Below, piece after piece: positions 8,653 to 17,733 of a stretch of 64,000 nt of DNA; within the stretch, counting starts at the first letter, position 1; each line of letters begins with the position of its first letter. The notes beneath the pieces were generated by a model, which was not told where the DNA came from, ran no database searches, and worked only from the letters and a program-made list of their open reading frames with translations. The DNA comes from Methanobacterium paludis. Its GTDB lineage: Archaea; Methanobacteriota; Methanobacteria; Methanobacteriales; Methanobacteriaceae. The stretch lies in the NCBI RefSeq assembly GCF_000214725.1, contig NC_015574.1:1066001-1130000 (forward strand). The letters are read 5' to 3'. A program made the position numbers and the translations under genes.

Positions 8653-9294
8653 ATGAACGTGTTAATTGTACTTGCTCATCCTGAACCAAAATCCTTGAAT
8701 GGATATTTGAAAGATTTTGCAGTAGAAACCCTGACTGCAAAGGGTGATGAAGTTAAAGTATCAGATCTTTTCGCTATGAAATTCAAAGCCGTATTAGATC
8801 AGGATGATTTCAAAGATCGGATGGATCCAGACGTATTTGTCCCAATTGTAGAACAGTACAATGCCGTGAAAACAGGGAAACTACCAGGAGATGTGGCAGC
8901 AGAAATGGAAAAAGTGAAATGGGCAGATTTAATCATTTTCCAATTCCCAGTATGGTGGAGTTCTTTCCCGGCCATACTTAAAGGTTGGATTGACAGGGTT
9001 TTTGCCAATGGATTCGTTTTTGATGCAGCGGAAGGTAAAATGTACGATGAAGGATCATTAAAAGGTAAAAAAGCTCTGATTTCATTTACTACTGGTACTC
9101 CCAGGGGTATGTACACGTCTAAAGGACCTCATGGAGACATAATAACCCTTCTAAAAGTCATAACTCATAATACACTTGAAGCTGTGGGTTTAGAAGTGCT
9201 TCCTTTATTTGGAATATTTGGCCCTGAAATGATGGAAAAAGATGAAGTAAAAAAAGAAATTAACCGTTATAAAAGCATATTAGAATCTCTTTAG
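8653..9294 (+). CDS. NAD(P)H dehydrogenase (quinone)-like flavodoxin-fold protein
   Basis: The protein has 213 residues from the ATG at 8653, chosen because AGGTGAT lies just upstream; the frame is open 90 bases further 5' but that part is AT-rich and lacks a ribosome-binding site. VLIVLAHPEPKSLNGYL is the FMN-phosphate-binding start of the flavodoxin_2 (KefF/NQO-like) family. IFQFPVWWSSFPAILKGWIDRVF is the isoalloxazine-binding region, given here as FQFPVWW and FPAILKGWIDRV. It should reduce quinones or electrophiles with NAD(P)H. The next gene follows 89 bp downstream and may be co-transcribed. Confidence 0.88.
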   Translation: MNVLIVLAHPEPKSLNGYLKDFAVETLTAKGDEVKVSDLFAMKFKAVLDQDDFKDRMDPDVFVPIVEQYNAVKTGKLPGDVAAEMEKVKWADLIIFQFPVWWSSFPAILKGWIDRVFANGFVFDAAEGKMYDEGSLKGKKALISFTTGTPRGMYTSKGPHGDIITLLKVITHNTLEAVGLEVLPLFGIFGPEMMEKDEVKKEINRYKSILESL

Positions 9295-9383
9295 AGTTTT
9301 CTTACTTTCGGTTTTTGAACATCATAATGTGGGGTAAACCTGATTTGAGGATTAAAAGGAATGAATCAGTAGGAGTGATAGAA

Positions 9384-9668
9384 ATGACTTACGTTTTGGT
9401 TATACATAAAGTCAAGGACTATGCCAAGTGGAAGCCAGTATATGATGAAGATGGCGCTACACGAAAGGCCAAAGGTTCTAAGGGTTCTTCTCTCTTTCGC
9501 AATGCGAATGATCCTAACCATCTAATAGTCCTAACCGAGTTTGAAGATATGGAAAAGGCTAAAAGTTTTGTTGAGTCTGAAGATCTGAAAATTGCAATGC
9601 AAAAGGCCGGTGTTGCTGGCCGACCAGCCGTATTTTACCTGGAAAAACTTGCAAAATCCACATACTGA
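9384..9668 (+). CDS. Small antibiotic-biosynthesis-monooxygenase-like (dimeric alpha-beta barrel) protein
   Basis: The protein has 94 residues from the ATG at 9384, which follows GGAGTGATAG; the upstream extension to 9315 lacks a ribosome-binding site. The pattern YVLVIHKVKDYAKWKPVYDE, a central beta strand HLIVLTEFEDMEKAKSFV and a C-terminal strand AVFYLEKL fits the ABM/NIPSNAP-like dimeric alpha-beta barrel fold. Such proteins can be cofactor-free oxygenases or stress proteins. In an anaerobe beside a flavoprotein, a detoxification role is plausible but unproven. Confidence 0.65.
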   Translation: MTYVLVIHKVKDYAKWKPVYDEDGATRKAKGSKGSSLFRNANDPNHLIVLTEFEDMEKAKSFVESEDLKIAMQKAGVAGRPAVFYLEKLAKSTY

Positions 9669-9826
9669 ATGAAAACTTCTAAATTTAACAATTTAATTTT
9701 AACGTGAATGAAAAGTGAATGAAAATGGTTATGTCAACCAAAAACACCGAAACTGAGGATTATATATGCAGATAGCCTAGATGTAAATTAGTATTCTCTT
9801 GAAAAATTATAAAAAAAGGAGTAAAT

Positions 9827-10054
9827 TTATTTCAGAAGTAAATATGGAGTTCCATCCCCATCTGATTCAAGCGATGGTTTCAACTCTTTTTTAAGTCCGT
9901 CCTTTTTTAATTTAAGTAAATTGTTAGTAGCTCCGTATACCTTAAAAGTACTTGTATTGGTAGCTGAAACTGATGAAATACCAGGATATTCTTTTTTTAA
10001 CTCATTATATTTTTTATTTCCAATTGTTTCTAGATCTTTTTCCTTATCATCCAT
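9827..10054 (-). CDS. Hypothetical 75-residue protein
   Basis: This is a charged, soluble small protein (MDDKEKDLETIGNKKYNELK at its start) with no recognised domain. A GAGGTAATTTC site lies just before the ATG, which is the main support for its being real. It heads a run of minus-strand small genes. Function unknown. Confidence 0.5.
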   Translation of the reverse strand: MDDKEKDLETIGNKKYNELKKEYPGISSVSATNTSTFKVYGATNNLLKLKKDGLKKELKPSLESDGDGTPYLLLK

Positions 10055-10167
10055 GAAATTACCTCATACATTCCAAATAATGAAGATTTACAATTCTAAT
10101 TTCTTTTTAATAGTCTTAATAGTAAAATATAAATTTGATCTATATTAATAATTAATTACGTGGATCT

Positions 10168-10380
10168 TTAATCTTCATTTTTTTTAGATTGAGCAACAAT
10201 ACTAGCTGAAATTGTACCTATTGTTGAAGTTAATCCAAGCCCAACCTTATCCCCAACATCTAAAGAATCATATACATCTTTTTTAACAACAATCTCATCA
10301 AGAAAATTAGTTCCCTTTACTCTAACCTTATATAATGAATCTGAAGCTGTCTTTTTAGTTACATTCCCAAAAAATATCAT
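10168..10380 (-). CDS. Hypothetical 70-residue protein
   Basis: This small protein has a beta-rich pattern (DSLYKVRVKGTNFLDEIVVK, then GDKVGLGLTSTIGTISASIV) that could form a small barrel. No family is recognised. GAGGTGG lies seven bases before the ATG, which supports translation. Its product and the 75-residue product downstream may be co-expressed. Confidence 0.5.
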   Translation of the reverse strand: MIFFGNVTKKTASDSLYKVRVKGTNFLDEIVVKKDVYDSLDVGDKVGLGLTSTIGTISASIVAQSKKNED

Positions 10381-10751
10381 CTAACCACCTCTTACATAGA
10401 TTAAGCACTTAGACTCCATAAATGTTTCTTAAATAATAAAAAGTATAGGATACCTCCAACTGAAAATATTAAAAAATTTCGATAATAAAATTAGTAAACA
10501 AAAATTGGATAATCCTGTTCTAAAAAGGTTCATATGTTAGGGAAATTACTAAAATGGAATACGATCAAGATAGTTCAAAAATTAAAATTTGAATATGTTT
10601 TGAAATCTGAATAAACTTAATAAAACAAATGGGTTATAAATTATTCGAAAGTATTAATTTTTAATCAAATAATATTGTTTAGCAAGATGGCAAAATAGAC
10701 GTAACCCATAGAAAGAGTCTTGGGTAAAAGATTATGTGTTTAAATGATTTT
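10381..10751. other. Intergenic region, nothing recognised
   Basis: AT-rich sequence with no supported ORF or RNA. It lies between two small minus-strand genes and should carry the promoter of the 70-residue gene. Confidence 0.4.
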
Positions 10752-10913
10752 TTATTTTATGAAGTCGGTCTTTGCATCCTCAAAAGCTTTTTTTCTAGCC
10801 TTTAATTCTTCTTCAAATTCCTTACTTTTCTTACTTCTCTCACTCTTACAGTGTAATTGTACTTTTTTCCTTGCCATTCTATTCCTTATGTTTTGTTTAA
10901 CGATTCTAACCAT
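10752..10913 (-). CDS. Small basic hypothetical protein (53 residues)
   Basis: Reading leftwards from the ATG at 10913 gives MVRIVKQNIRNRMARKKVQL followed by a Lys/Glu/Ser-rich helix and a stop at 10752-10754. An AGGGGATTAA ribosome-binding site precedes the start. The opposite strand also shows a frame (10744-10944), but its Leu/Phe/Ser-rich translation is the usual shadow of a Lys-rich gene. The basic N-terminus and charged helix suggest nucleic-acid binding. No family is recognised. Confidence 0.5.
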   Translation of the reverse strand: MVRIVKQNIRNRMARKKVQLHCKSERSKKSKEFEEELKARKKAFEDAKTDFIK

Positions 10914-11187
10914 ATTTAATCCCCTTTTGATTAACTTTTCTTAAACTAAACACATCTATTATTCTTTACTTAGATTTTTTTCCAGTTTAAAATCTGAATG
11001 TAGAAAAAGAATACTTTATTATAAATATTGTCCACATTGTTGTTAAATTTTCATAAAGAATCAAATCTGGCCATTCTGTTGTTTAAACAGCTTTCGTTAA
11101 AATCAAAGAAAAATCAAGGAAAATTTGAAAAAGAAGAAAAGAGAAAGAAATATATGAAAAATCAATTATTCGGGGTTTTATTCAATA

Positions 11188-11454
11188 CTACTCAATACTG
11201 AGTCCACAGTAATTATCGCTGTAAAAACTGTATGCCCTGTCATCTATGGTTACGTTTAAAAAGTCATATCGTATGGGGCTTGGACTGGGTAAGAGTGTTA
11301 CTAAATTTTTTTGCTCCAGGTAGAGAATACCATCGTTTATTTCCTTAGATCTGAGGTTTGTTAACCTTTTTATTGCATCACCATTTGCTCTTTTCAGACT
11401 TCCTTCTACCATTGCTTTTATTATTGTTATTGCATTGTTTTCAACTGATTTCAT
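11188..11454 (-). CDS. Small winged-helix-like protein
   Basis: The protein has 88 residues. The pattern AITIIKAMVEGSLKRANGDA, then IKRLTNLRSKEINDGILYLEQKNLVTLL, resembles a helix-turn-helix followed by a wing, as in small archaeal winged-helix domains. The C-terminal 25 residues are beta-like. GAGGATGG lies before the ATG. It could be a transcription regulator or an accessory domain; the target is unknown. Confidence 0.55.
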   Translation of the reverse strand: MKSVENNAITIIKAMVEGSLKRANGDAIKRLTNLRSKEINDGILYLEQKNLVTLLPSPSPIRYDFLNVTIDDRAYSFYSDNYCGLSIE

Positions 11455-11639
11455 TGAAATCCATCCTCTTTAATTGTTTCATACTTAATAATCTTTGATA
11501 GATGTATCTGTGGCAGGGGATGCTAATAAAAGTATCGATATACCTAAATATGCACTTCAATAATGATGATTAAATGTCATCCTCAATAAAAAATATAAAT
11601 CCATCTTTCAATAAAAATAATACCAAGAGGTGTTGTTGT

Positions 11640-11792
11640 ATGGCTCAAACATGTATGACAGAACAGGAGATAGAAGAATTTGTGGACAACTTTAAGGGCA
11701 TGCTCTGGGATGAACTGGACGATGCAGTGAACTGCATGACAAAGGAGGATTTGGCGGCTGCAGTCCGGGCTTTGAAAAAAAGATTCGGTTAA
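11640..11792 (+). CDS. Hypothetical 50-residue acidic protein
   Basis: The ATG at 11640 follows AAGAGGTGTTG and gives MAQTCMTEQEIEEFVDNFKG and onward, a single helical protein ending in LKKRFG. The frame is open upstream to 11574, but that part is Asn/Ser/Lys-rich and the ribosome-binding site lies inside it. No known domain. Confidence 0.55.
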   Translation: MAQTCMTEQEIEEFVDNFKGMLWDELDDAVNCMTKEDLAAAVRALKKRFG

Positions 11793-12066
11793 AACTTCAA
11801 TATTTTTTTGAAAATAAAGAATTCTTCACGTTTTTATTTGGTAGTTTGTTTTCTATTTAAAAAAAAACATGTTTTCTACTTCAAAATAAAATTTTAAATT
11901 AAATTTCTTAAAAAAAATAATTTATCTTAATTTTGCAATCATATCTTATCATCTTTTTTATTAAAACTGAATAATTATTTACTTGAATTAGTAAAAACTG
12001 CAATAATTGTTGCTGAAGTCAGTAAGAATTACAGAGAATTGGCTGGAAATAATAAGGAATACTGAA

Positions 12067-12384
12067 TTAAAATTTTAAGCCCATTCCTTCGCCAATCTCT
12101 TTAGCTTTATCTTCCATGGCTTTTTTCACATCTTTTTCGCATTCAAAGGTCAGTTCCAACTGCCTTATCCTTATTTTAACCTTTGCCATTTCTTCCATGA
12201 TGGATACATCAAGACCTGGTTCATTTGCATTGAGTTTTCCTTCAAGTTTGTACCTACAAAGATTGGATATGAGGTCTCCCATTTCCTCAATTAAAACTAT
12301 GATCTGATCATCCAAACTGTTTCTTTCAAGTACACTCCTGCAAACTCTATCTATAACCTGTTTCCTATCTCCATCTTTCATCAT
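12067..12384 (-). CDS. MazG-like helical protein, probably inactive
   Basis: The protein has 105 residues from the ATG at 12384, which has AAAGGATGTG upstream; the frame extends 11 codons further without a ribosome-binding site. The spacing of IIVLIEEMGDLISNLCRYKL and SIMEEMAKVKIRIRQLEL recalls the EExxE...EExAD four-helix pyrophosphatase fold of MazG-like proteins. Here the metal-binding Asp of the second motif is Lys, so catalysis is doubtful. The assignment is by pattern only. Confidence 0.5.
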   Translation of the reverse strand: MMKDGDRKQVIDRVCRSVLERNSLDDQIIVLIEEMGDLISNLCRYKLEGKLNANEPGLDVSIMEEMAKVKIRIRQLELTFECEKDVKKAMEDKAKEIGEGMGLKF

Positions 12385-12869
12385 TCTTGCACATCCTTTA
12401 GAGTAATCATGTTGCAATTATCAGATTTCTGTCTATTAAATAACTAATTTCAAATAACTAATTTCAAAATCTCAGATTATTCTAGAAGTAACCTTCATAA
12501 TTTCAAATTACTAATCATAGTCTCAAATTAGGTTCATATTCCACAACCAGAGTTATCATAGTTTAAATTTTGTTACAGGGATATTTACTATTTACTAACA
12601 GTTTTGATGGTTTTAAATCTGTGATAAAAGGCAATTTAAGGCATCATGGATTTTTGTTTACAGTACCAAAGGATTTAAAAATGGTATTATGTTAATTTCT
12701 TAAATATAATGGGAAAAATGGTGATTTTAAGCCAAATTAACCATTTTTTTTAGTTCGAGATCCAAGATTGGGGCGTGATTCTGGCAAATTTATTTAAACG
12801 ATCGAATGAACGATACTAACAATAATTCATTAAATCCAAAAATTTATCAAACCAAGAAGGTGGTATTAA
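12385..12869. other. Intergenic region with a short tandem repeat
   Basis: A 14-bp unit (AAATAACTAATTTC) is repeated exactly in tandem at 12438-12451 and 12452-12465. Looser copies of 'aatttcaaattactaat' follow to about 12535. Near 12788 'tttatttaaa' is a plausible TATA box for the downstream secreted protein, followed by 'cgatcgaatgaacgat', a loose inverted element. No ORF was seen. Confidence 0.45.
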
Positions 12870-13310
12870 ATGAAAAAAATCATTATAATGGGCCTTTTTG
12901 CCCTGATTATAGGCGCAGTTCCTGTTTATGCAGCGGACTCAAGTAATGCAACAGTTGTGCAGCAACTCCAAAATGCAAATCCAAGTGCGTATCAAGATAT
13001 AATGAATACAGTATCCCAGATTCAGAACATGGATCCAAATGTATCTCAGGATATAAATAATCTGAAAAATGAGTTTATGAGTAATCCTCAGGTCAATATA
13101 CTCCAGGATACGAACGTTCAAAATCAAATTTCCGATATACTCCAGAATAATGATGTTAAAACCCAAATACATAGTTTAATACAGAATAAAGATGTCCAAA
13201 ATGGGATTAACAGTTTGATGCAAAGCAAAGAAGTTCAAGATGGAGTTAACACTTTGATGCAAAATAAGGACATTAAAAATGAAGTTAACCAAATAGTGAA
13301 CAACAGTTAA
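12870..13310 (+). CDS. Secreted repeat protein (Asn/Gln/Asp-rich)
   Basis: The protein has 146 residues. Residues 1-21 form a typical signal peptide (MKKIIIMGLFALIIGAVPVY-A). The mature part has degenerate 13- to 15-residue repeats of the form [LM]-[MI]-Q-[NS]-K-[DE]-V-Q-[ND]-[GE]-[IV]-N, clearest in the last 70 residues. It has no cysteines and no membrane anchor, so it is probably released or held in the pseudomurein wall. GAAGGTGG lies before the start. No family is recognised. Confidence 0.65.
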   Translation: MKKIIIMGLFALIIGAVPVYAADSSNATVVQQLQNANPSAYQDIMNTVSQIQNMDPNVSQDINNLKNEFMSNPQVNILQDTNVQNQISDILQNNDVKTQIHSLIQNKDVQNGINSLMQSKEVQDGVNTLMQNKDIKNEVNQIVNNS

Positions 13311-13319
13311 TTCTAAATT

Positions 13320-13357
13320 AGGAGAACTTCTATTTTTTAGTAAAATTTCTCCTTTTT
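13320..13357 (+). terminator. Hairpin with T-run between convergent genes
   Basis: AGGAGAA (13320-13326) pairs with TTCTCCT (13347-13353), followed by a T-run. It sits just after the secreted-protein stop and before the convergent ribK end, so it fits a transcription terminator. Confidence 0.5.
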
Positions 13358-13443
13358 CCTATCTTTCTGTAGATTTTATAGATTAATATCTTAATTAAAT
13401 TCAAAATTTAGACTTTTTAATTTTTTAGATCTTTATGGTGGAT

Positions 13444-13824
13444 TTAATCTTCAATTTTTATGGTTACAGAATCTCCATCACCCATATTATACGTCCCTTT
13501 TATAGATTCAGGGGCTATAAACTCAACAACACCTACTGAATGTCGGGTTTTTTCTGGAAAAATTACTGCACCTTCAATTTTACCATTTAAGACTGCTTTT
13601 TTGAATTTAACATCTCCAAAAAAGTCTTTACCTTTTATTTTTGGAATATCAGTTTCCATGAACTTTTTAACTTTTTCAACATCCTCTTCATTTACCTCGA
13701 CATTTAAGGTGCCAATATACGGTTTAAAATTAAGTTTATCTTCAAATTGGCTCCTGTAAACTGCTTGTGACATGAAATAAGCACCTTTTTTTGTACCCGA
13801 AACTATAACGCCTTTAAGTTCCAT
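13444..13824 (-). CDS. ribK: CTP-dependent riboflavin kinase
   Basis: This archaeal enzyme makes FMN from riboflavin using CTP rather than ATP (family of Methanocaldococcus MJ0056). The match is clear along the whole length: KGVIVSGTKKGAYFMSQAVY, then F-K-P-Y-I-G-T-L-N-V, KGKDFFGDVKFKKAVLNGKI, and VIFPEKTRHSVGVVEFIAPE near the C-terminus. The size (126 residues) is normal. The start is taken at the ATG at 13824, because GTGATT just upstream serves as ribosome-binding site; that GTG (13833) is itself in frame and is the alternative start. It appears to be a single gene, convergent with the secreted protein. Confidence 0.9.
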   Translation of the reverse strand: MELKGVIVSGTKKGAYFMSQAVYRSQFEDKLNFKPYIGTLNVEVNEEDVEKVKKFMETDIPKIKGKDFFGDVKFKKAVLNGKIEGAVIFPEKTRHSVGVVEFIAPESIKGTYNMGDGDSVTIKIED

Positions 13825-13903
13825 TTTAATCACGTTCCGTATAAGTTATCGCCCATAATCACCCTAGGAATGATTACGGGAATATTAAAAAAAAATTGAA
13901 GTT

Positions 13904-14143
13904 TTAGTGTAACTGCATTTCAGCAGATCCCATTTCGCAATGTTTTCCACTACTAAATTGATATTCTGTTGATACTGGACATTCTTGACATTTACATTCT
14001 TTTATATTTTCAACACATTTTCCTGCATCTCCTGTTGAGCAAAAGACGCCCATAATTTCACCTCTCATACATTCATTGTAGGAGGAGCAGGAGTTGCATA
14101 TGCATTCTATCATGGTTTTTTCACTTCGAGGAACACTTTTCAT
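13904..14143 (-). CDS. Cysteine-rich DUF2769-like protein
   Basis: The protein has 79 residues. It has cysteine groups CICNSCSSYNEC (about 14-25), FCSTGDAGKC (about 34-43), CKCQECPVSTEY (about 50-61) and a late CEMG. Spacing and sequence resemble the methanogen family DUF2769, which may bind zinc or an Fe-S cluster. The start is the ATG at 14143 with a perfect AAGGAGGT; the in-frame GTG at 14152 overlaps that site and was rejected. Function unknown. Confidence 0.65.
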   Translation of the reverse strand: MKSVPRSEKTMIECICNSCSSYNECMRGEIMGVFCSTGDAGKCVENIKECKCQECPVSTEYQFSSGKHCEMGSAEMQLH

Positions 14144-14451
14144 TTTTTTCACCTCCTTATGCTAGTAGTAAACATTTATTATATGGTGCGAATTTAATAA
14201 AATTTACGTTATTATGATTTTGTTAAGGTAATGTGATAAAAAATAGAAGATGTTTTAGAAGATTATACCTATGATTGGTATTATGATAGAAGATCATTAC
14301 AAAAGATTGGTTATTAAAATCTGTTAGAAGATCTTTAAAGAAAGTGCTCTTTTGAAAAAAATAGTTTAAATCTTGAATAAATAGTTTTAAAAATAGTTAT
14401 TAACTTAATAGATAAAAATTATTCATTTAAAAATAAAGATAGAAAGAAAAC
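14144..14451. other. Intergenic region with a degenerate repeat
   Basis: Between about 14240 and 14340 the word 'agaagat' recurs four times with related flanks ('ttttagaagatta', 'tgatagaagatca', 'gttagaagatctt'). No ORF, RNA or clean palindrome was seen. Confidence 0.35.
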
Positions 14452-14847
14452 TTAAGTTTCAGCTTTAGCTTTCTCTTCTTCAGCCTGTTTCATTTTATAG
14501 TCTGCTATTGCTGCTTTCAATGCATCTGCAGCCAGATTGGAGCAGTGCATTTTAACTGGTGGCAGTCCTTCAAGTTCGTCGGCCACATCTTTTCTTGTTA
14601 TTTTTAGGGCTTCTTCAATGGTTTTTCCTATGGCCATCTCTGTTATCATACTGCTTGTTGCAATTGCAGCACCACAGCCGAATGTTTTGAATTTGATGTC
14701 TGTTATAATGTTGTCTTCAACTTTTATGTAGATGGTCATGAGGTCTCCACAGACTGGGTTTCCTTCAGTACCAACACCATCAGCGTCTTTTATTTCTCCG
14801 ACGTTTCTGGGATTCTGGAAATGGTCCATAACTTTTTCAGTGTACAT
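14452..14847 (-). CDS. iscU: Iron-sulfur cluster assembly scaffold IscU/NifU N-terminal type
   Basis: The protein receives sulfide from the cysteine desulfurase encoded just upstream and builds [2Fe-2S] or [4Fe-4S] clusters. It has 131 residues with the family motifs MDHFQNPRNVG, GNPVCGD (first ligand Cys), FKTFGCGAAIATSSM (second Cys) and VKMHCSNLA (third Cys). AGGGGGAATAAA precedes the ATG, one base after the iscS stop, so the two are translated as one operon. The Lys/Glu/Ala-rich tail is not conserved in the family. Confidence 0.95.
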   Translation of the reverse strand: MYTEKVMDHFQNPRNVGEIKDADGVGTEGNPVCGDLMTIYIKVEDNIITDIKFKTFGCGAAIATSSMITEMAIGKTIEEALKITRKDVADELEGLPPVKMHCSNLAADALKAAIADYKMKQAEEEKAKAET

Positions 14848-14848
14848 T

Positions 14849-16012
14849 TTATTCCCCCTTACTACACCATAATGGTGACATTTTTCTTAAAATATCAACA
14901 ACTTCCTTAATGGATTTAATAACATAATCAATCTGTTCTTCTGTGTTGTCGCGTCCCAGACTTATACGCAGTGACCCGTGGGCCTCCACTTCTTTAAGTC
15001 CTATTGCCATTAGAACTTGGGATGGTTCAAGTTTTGTTGAGGAGCATGCTGAACCTGTTGATGCAGCTATGCCCTTGGAGTCCAGATGGAGTATCAAGGA
15101 TTCTCCTTCTATACCTGTGAATCTGAAGTTTACATTACCCGGTAACCTTTGGGTTGGGTGTCCGTTTAGATAAGCCTCTTCGTTTTCTTCTAGCACGGCT
15201 TTTATGAGTTTGTCCCTGAGTCTTGTAAGTTCTTGCATCTCTTTTTCAAGATTTTCCTGGGAAATTTCGCAGGCTTTACCAAGACCAACTATTCCTGGAA
15301 CGTTTTCTGTTCCTGGGCGTAGTCCTCTTTCATGTCCTCCACCGTGGAGTATCGGTTCAAGTCTGACGCCTTTTTTAATGTATAATGCTCCAATTCCCTT
15401 TGGACCGTAGAGTTTGTGTGAGGATAAGGATAGCATGTCCACGTTCAGTTCATTAACATCTACCGGGATCTTTCCAACAGATTGAACTGCATCTGTGTGG
15501 AAGTATATGCCTTTTTCATGAGCTATTTGGCCTATTTCTGCTATGGGTTGGATGGTTCCTATCTCGTTGTTGGCGTGCATTATTGTGATTAGAATGGTTT
15601 TATCTGTTATTGCGTCTTCAACATCAGAAGCCTTTATAATTCCATCGTTATCAACAGGAACGTATGTAACATCAAAACCATGTTTTGCCAGGTACTTACA
15701 TGTTTCAGTGACTGCAGGGTGTTCTATGTTTGAAGTTATTATATGGTTTCCCTTATTTTTAAGCCTGTAGGCTGTTCCTTTAATAGCTATATTATCGGAT
15801 TCTGTTCCTCCGCTTGTGAAGATGATCTCCTTGGGGTCTGCATTTATTATTGATGCAACCTGTTTTCTTGCAGATTCCATTGCCCTTCTGCCTTCCCTTC
15901 CAAGAGAGTACAGGGTGGATGCATTTCCAAAGGAATCTATGAAATACGGTTTCATTGCTTCAAATACTGCTGGATCTACTGGCGCTGTTGCTGAATGATC
16001 CATATAAATCAT
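14849..16012 (-). CDS. iscS: Cysteine desulfurase IscS/NifS
   Basis: This PLP enzyme removes sulfur from cysteine for Fe-S clusters and thio-modifications. It has 387 residues and a full set of motifs: MDHSATAPVDP, FTSGGTESDNIAIKG, the PLP Lys in LSLSSHKLYGPKGIGALYI, and the sulfur-accepting Cys in ASTGSACSSTKLEPS. GAGGTGG precedes the ATG. It is the first gene of iscS-iscU. Many methanogens make Fe-S clusters without a cysteine desulfurase, so its presence beside cysteine-forming genes is informative. PLP supply links it to pdxS. Confidence 0.95.
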   Translation of the reverse strand: MIYMDHSATAPVDPAVFEAMKPYFIDSFGNASTLYSLGREGRRAMESARKQVASIINADPKEIIFTSGGTESDNIAIKGTAYRLKNKGNHIITSNIEHPAVTETCKYLAKHGFDVTYVPVDNDGIIKASDVEDAITDKTILITIMHANNEIGTIQPIAEIGQIAHEKGIYFHTDAVQSVGKIPVDVNELNVDMLSLSSHKLYGPKGIGALYIKKGVRLEPILHGGGHERGLRPGTENVPGIVGLGKACEISQENLEKEMQELTRLRDKLIKAVLEENEEAYLNGHPTQRLPGNVNFRFTGIEGESLILHLDSKGIAASTGSACSSTKLEPSQVLMAIGLKEVEAHGSLRISLGRDNTEEQIDYVIKSIKEVVDILRKMSPLWCSKGE

Positions 16013-16146
16013 TATTCCACCTCTAATATTTTTTTATGATTTTTGTTTATTATATAATTTTAAAAAATCTTAAATTTCACAATTTAATCTTTAAATCCAC
16101 TAAGGAATTAAAACTTTTCATAATATTAAAATTATCCTTTCAAATG

Positions 16147-17616
16147 TTAATCTCGCGCCATCAAAGTACTTATATGGTCTGTTGTTATGATTCCAATAAC
16201 TTTTTCGTTATCATCAACCACAGGCAATGAAGAAATGTTGTATTTTCTCATCTTGCGGGCTGCAATTTCTATTGGTTCATGTGGCTTTGAGGTTATAACT
16301 TTTTTAGTCATTATCTCATCTAATTTATCATATTTCAGGGCCACGGACTTGGAAACATCCCAGGCTGTCACTATTCCCAGTAATCTGTTGTCTTCAGATA
16401 TTACTGGCAAGTGTGTGACCTTTTCATTTAACATCATCACAGATGCGTCTTCTATGCTGGAGTTTTCCCTTATTTTGGCCACTTCTTGGGTCATGACATC
16501 TTCAACAAAGGTGTCTGATAAGAAACCGTTTATTATGTAATTAATCTGCCCTGCTTCCAGTAGAAAAGCGTCATGACCGTAGCTTGATTTTATTTCAGTG
16601 TAAAGGACGTCAAGATCGTTGGCACTCAAGGCCATTACAAATTCTTTGGATTGTGAAGGTGGATACAGCCAGTCTGAATCAACTGAAATAACTAAAAATT
16701 TGGCTTTTACGCCTTCAAATGCTTCTTCTAAGGAACCATTTTCTGCAAGGTCAAAGTAGTCGATGGCTTTGGTTATGTAAAGGTAAGAATTAGAATCAAA
16801 TCTTTTGGTAAATGAGGCTCCCTGGTAATGGAGGTAGCTTTCAACCTGGAAATCTGTGTCGAAGTCGAAACTGTACTCTTCTTTGTCCTGTAACCTTCTA
16901 CCAAATTTCTGATACATGGATTCGTTGCTTAGGTAAGTTATATGGGCTATCATCCTTGCCAGGGCTAGTCCATTGTCTGGAAACTCTTCTGAATAATAGT
17001 TTCCGTGGTTCCAGTTTGGATCGGATATTATTGCCCTTCTACCAACCTCGTTGAAAGCAATCTGTTGTGGAGATGAGTAAGAAGTGGTTGCTATTGGAAT
17101 AGCTGATCTCACCATTTCTGGGTGGGATACGCACCACTGAAGAACCTGCATTCCTCCCATGGAACCTCCAATAACTGCAAAAAGTTGTTTGATTCCCAAG
17201 TGATCAATTAACTTTTTCTGGGCATTAACCATATCCTTTATGGTAATTATTGGAAAATCAAGTCCATAGGGTTTATTAGTATCTGGATTAATAGAGGCTG
17301 GCCCTGTTGACCCTTTACAGCCACCTATAACGTTTGAACATATTATGAAATACTTTTCTGTGTCTAAGCTTTTTCCAGGGCCAATTATGATCTCCCACCA
17401 TCCTGGTTTCTTGTCGCCTTCATGCCATCCTGCAACGTGTGCATCTCCAGACAGGGCGTGGCAAACCAAAATGGCATTGCTTTTCTCTTTATTAAGTTTT
17501 CCATAAGTTTCATATGCTATGGTGGCTTTTTTAAGCTTATTTCCTCCTTCCAGGAGTAAATCATCGGATAAATTGTAATACTGTGTTTCTACAATTCCGA
17601 TTGATTCATTTTTCAT
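16147..17616 (-). CDS. metX: Homoserine O-acetyltransferase MetX with two C-terminal CBS domains
   Basis: MetX activates homoserine for sulfhydrylation. Residues 1-365 are an alpha/beta hydrolase with nucleophile Ser152 (VIGGSMGGMQVLQW) and His in SSYGHDAFLLE. Residues 370-489 are two CBS domains (MMLNEKVTHLPVISEDNRLL and SSLPVVDDNEKVIGIITTDH), a fusion seen in methanogens and probably sensing adenosyl ligands such as AMP or S-adenosylmethionine. The start is taken at 17616, where GAGGAGATG is well placed; an in-frame ATG lies 30 bases upstream. metY lies 117 bp upstream on the same strand. Confidence 0.93.
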   Translation of the reverse strand: MKNESIGIVETQYYNLSDDLLLEGGNKLKKATIAYETYGKLNKEKSNAILVCHALSGDAHVAGWHEGDKKPGWWEIIIGPGKSLDTEKYFIICSNVIGGCKGSTGPASINPDTNKPYGLDFPIITIKDMVNAQKKLIDHLGIKQLFAVIGGSMGGMQVLQWCVSHPEMVRSAIPIATTSYSSPQQIAFNEVGRRAIISDPNWNHGNYYSEEFPDNGLALARMIAHITYLSNESMYQKFGRRLQDKEEYSFDFDTDFQVESYLHYQGASFTKRFDSNSYLYITKAIDYFDLAENGSLEEAFEGVKAKFLVISVDSDWLYPPSQSKEFVMALSANDLDVLYTEIKSSYGHDAFLLEAGQINYIINGFLSDTFVEDVMTQEVAKIRENSSIEDASVMMLNEKVTHLPVISEDNRLLGIVTAWDVSKSVALKYDKLDEIMTKKVITSKPHEPIEIAARKMRKYNISSLPVVDDNEKVIGIITTDHISTLMARD

Positions 17617-17733
17617 CTGCATCTCCTCATATATGTCTACAGGCAAATCTTCTCTCGTTAATGTGTTTAATGGAAGTTTGTCCTACCATAAATTGTTTCT
17701 CCATTCCATGTATCTGCTGTGAGTATTTAAGGT

